From positions 4,206,001 to 4,270,000 of the forward strand of contig NZ_JAFBBP010000001.1 in NCBI RefSeq assembly GCF_016907275.1: DNA of 64,000 nucleotides, written 5' to 3'. The translations under genes were made by a program, and so were the position numbers. This DNA comes from Micromonospora luteifusca (GTDB lineage: Bacteria > Actinomycetota > Actinomycetes > Mycobacteriales > Micromonosporaceae). The notes under the pieces are model-generated. The model made no database searches. It was given only the letters and a program-made list of their open reading frames with translations, and had not been told where the DNA came from. Positions within the stretch are counted from its first letter, which is position 1. Every line of letters starts with the position of its first letter. Below, one piece after another: positions 63,579 through 64,000 of this stretch.

Positions 63579-64000
63579 TGAGTGTGGCTACGTTGCCCGA
63601 AGGATCCAGAATTCTTGTGATAGACGATGACCTCCGAGACGCTAAGAGCGTAACGCATCCCCTCCAGGATGCCGGGTACGAAACCGCAATACTGAGCGAC
63701 TTTAATCCGCTACAGGATGCTGACGCTTTCCTGGCGAGCATCGCTGGGCGGTATGATGCCCTTGTTTGTGATTATATTCTTAGCGGTCGTAGCACGGTCA
63801 AATTCAATGGCGCAGAAGTTGTGAGCAAGTCGAACAGAGCGGATAATCCCAAACCCGCTGTTCTAATTAGCAGTCACGTGAACACTGATCAGACGGCGGC
63901 TATACGGACGTGGCGCGCGGGCATTCCTGCAGTTGTAGATAAAAGCGATTTCTCTGATGTAATTGTCGATGCGCTTGATTACACCTTGGCTGAATTGTCT
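63578..64000 (+). CDS. Receiver-domain protein, 3' end cut by window
   Basis: At least 141 residues of a CheY-like receiver are present: acidic pair in ILVIDDDLRD, phosphoacceptor Asp65 in ALVCDYILSGR, Ser/Thr position in VLISSHVN, and Lys122 in AVVDKSDF. Its ATG overlaps the TGA of the dual-ATPase gene (TGATG), so the products are made together. The chain is open at the window edge, so an effector domain may follow. Low GC, like its partner. Confidence 0.8.
   Translation, partial: MSVATLPEGSRILVIDDDLRDAKSVTHPLQDAGYETAILSDFNPLQDADAFLASIAGRYDALVCDYILSGRSTVKFNGAEVVSKSNRADNPKPAVLISSHVNTDQTAAIRTWRAGIPAVVDKSDFSDVIVDALDYTLAELS

Overview
The window is high-GC, gene-dense chromosomal DNA of an actinomycete. 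It fits the Micromonosporaceae (Micromonospora, Salinispora or a close relative) best. The reasons are frequent GTG starts, codon third positions almost always G or C, several starts that look leaderless, and long GATC-containing palindromes between genes that I associate with that family. The genus is an inference; no rRNA gene is present to fix it.

Positions 1-13.2 kb are core genome with the gene content and order known from Mycobacterium tuberculosis: mtrA (5' end cut off)-mtrB-lpqB, a ComF-type phosphoribosyltransferase, hibernation factor hpf, secA, an Rv3235-like protein, a small excisionase-type DNA-binding protein and a DUF6912 protein. Two tandem double-GNAT acetyltransferase genes sit between hpf and secA. 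Positions 13.2-23.8 kb hold a membrane protein, pruA (proline/glutamate catabolism), a PadR regulator, and the conserved block prfB-ftsE-ftsX-smpB-ssrA (peptide release, divisome, trans-translation), followed by three small membrane, unknown and lipoprotein genes.

Positions 23.8-43.5 kb are mixed metabolism and regulation. They include a benzoylformate-decarboxylase-like ThDP enzyme, MTA phosphorylase, YqgE, tRNA-Ala(GGC), a zinc-free L36 paralogue, a membrane-anchored LPMO, two aldo/keto reductases, a hemerythrin protein and a NarL-type two-component pair. They also include a MoxR/VWA pair (Rv0958/Rv0959-like), a ricin-lectin protein, DUF427, YbaK, the tmsA-tmsB pair predicted to make 10-methyl-branched fatty acids, and an ArsR/SRPBCC operon behind a palindromic operator.

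Positions 43.5-56.7 kb are more accessory. They carry an M50 protease divergent from a GGDEF-EAL protein, a TipA-like regulator, a class-A-type serine hydrolase, an ABM monooxygenase, gluconokinase, a WapI-like protein, and two paralogous membrane proteins flanking an epoxide hydrolase gene. That epoxide hydrolase gene has a 17-codon leader peptide and mutually exclusive hairpins over its ribosome binding site.

Positions 56.7-64.0 kb look like an acquired defence-type island. A broken VOC gene is followed by a HigB/HigA-like toxin-antitoxin pair under a 30-bp perfect palindrome, a one-helix mini-protein, and a PLD/SF2-helicase/DUF3427 protein. After a gene-poor gap come a protein with two GHKL ATPase domains and an overlapping receiver-domain gene that runs off the window. 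The last two genes have clearly lower GC and several TTA codons. They are the best candidate here for an undescribed system.
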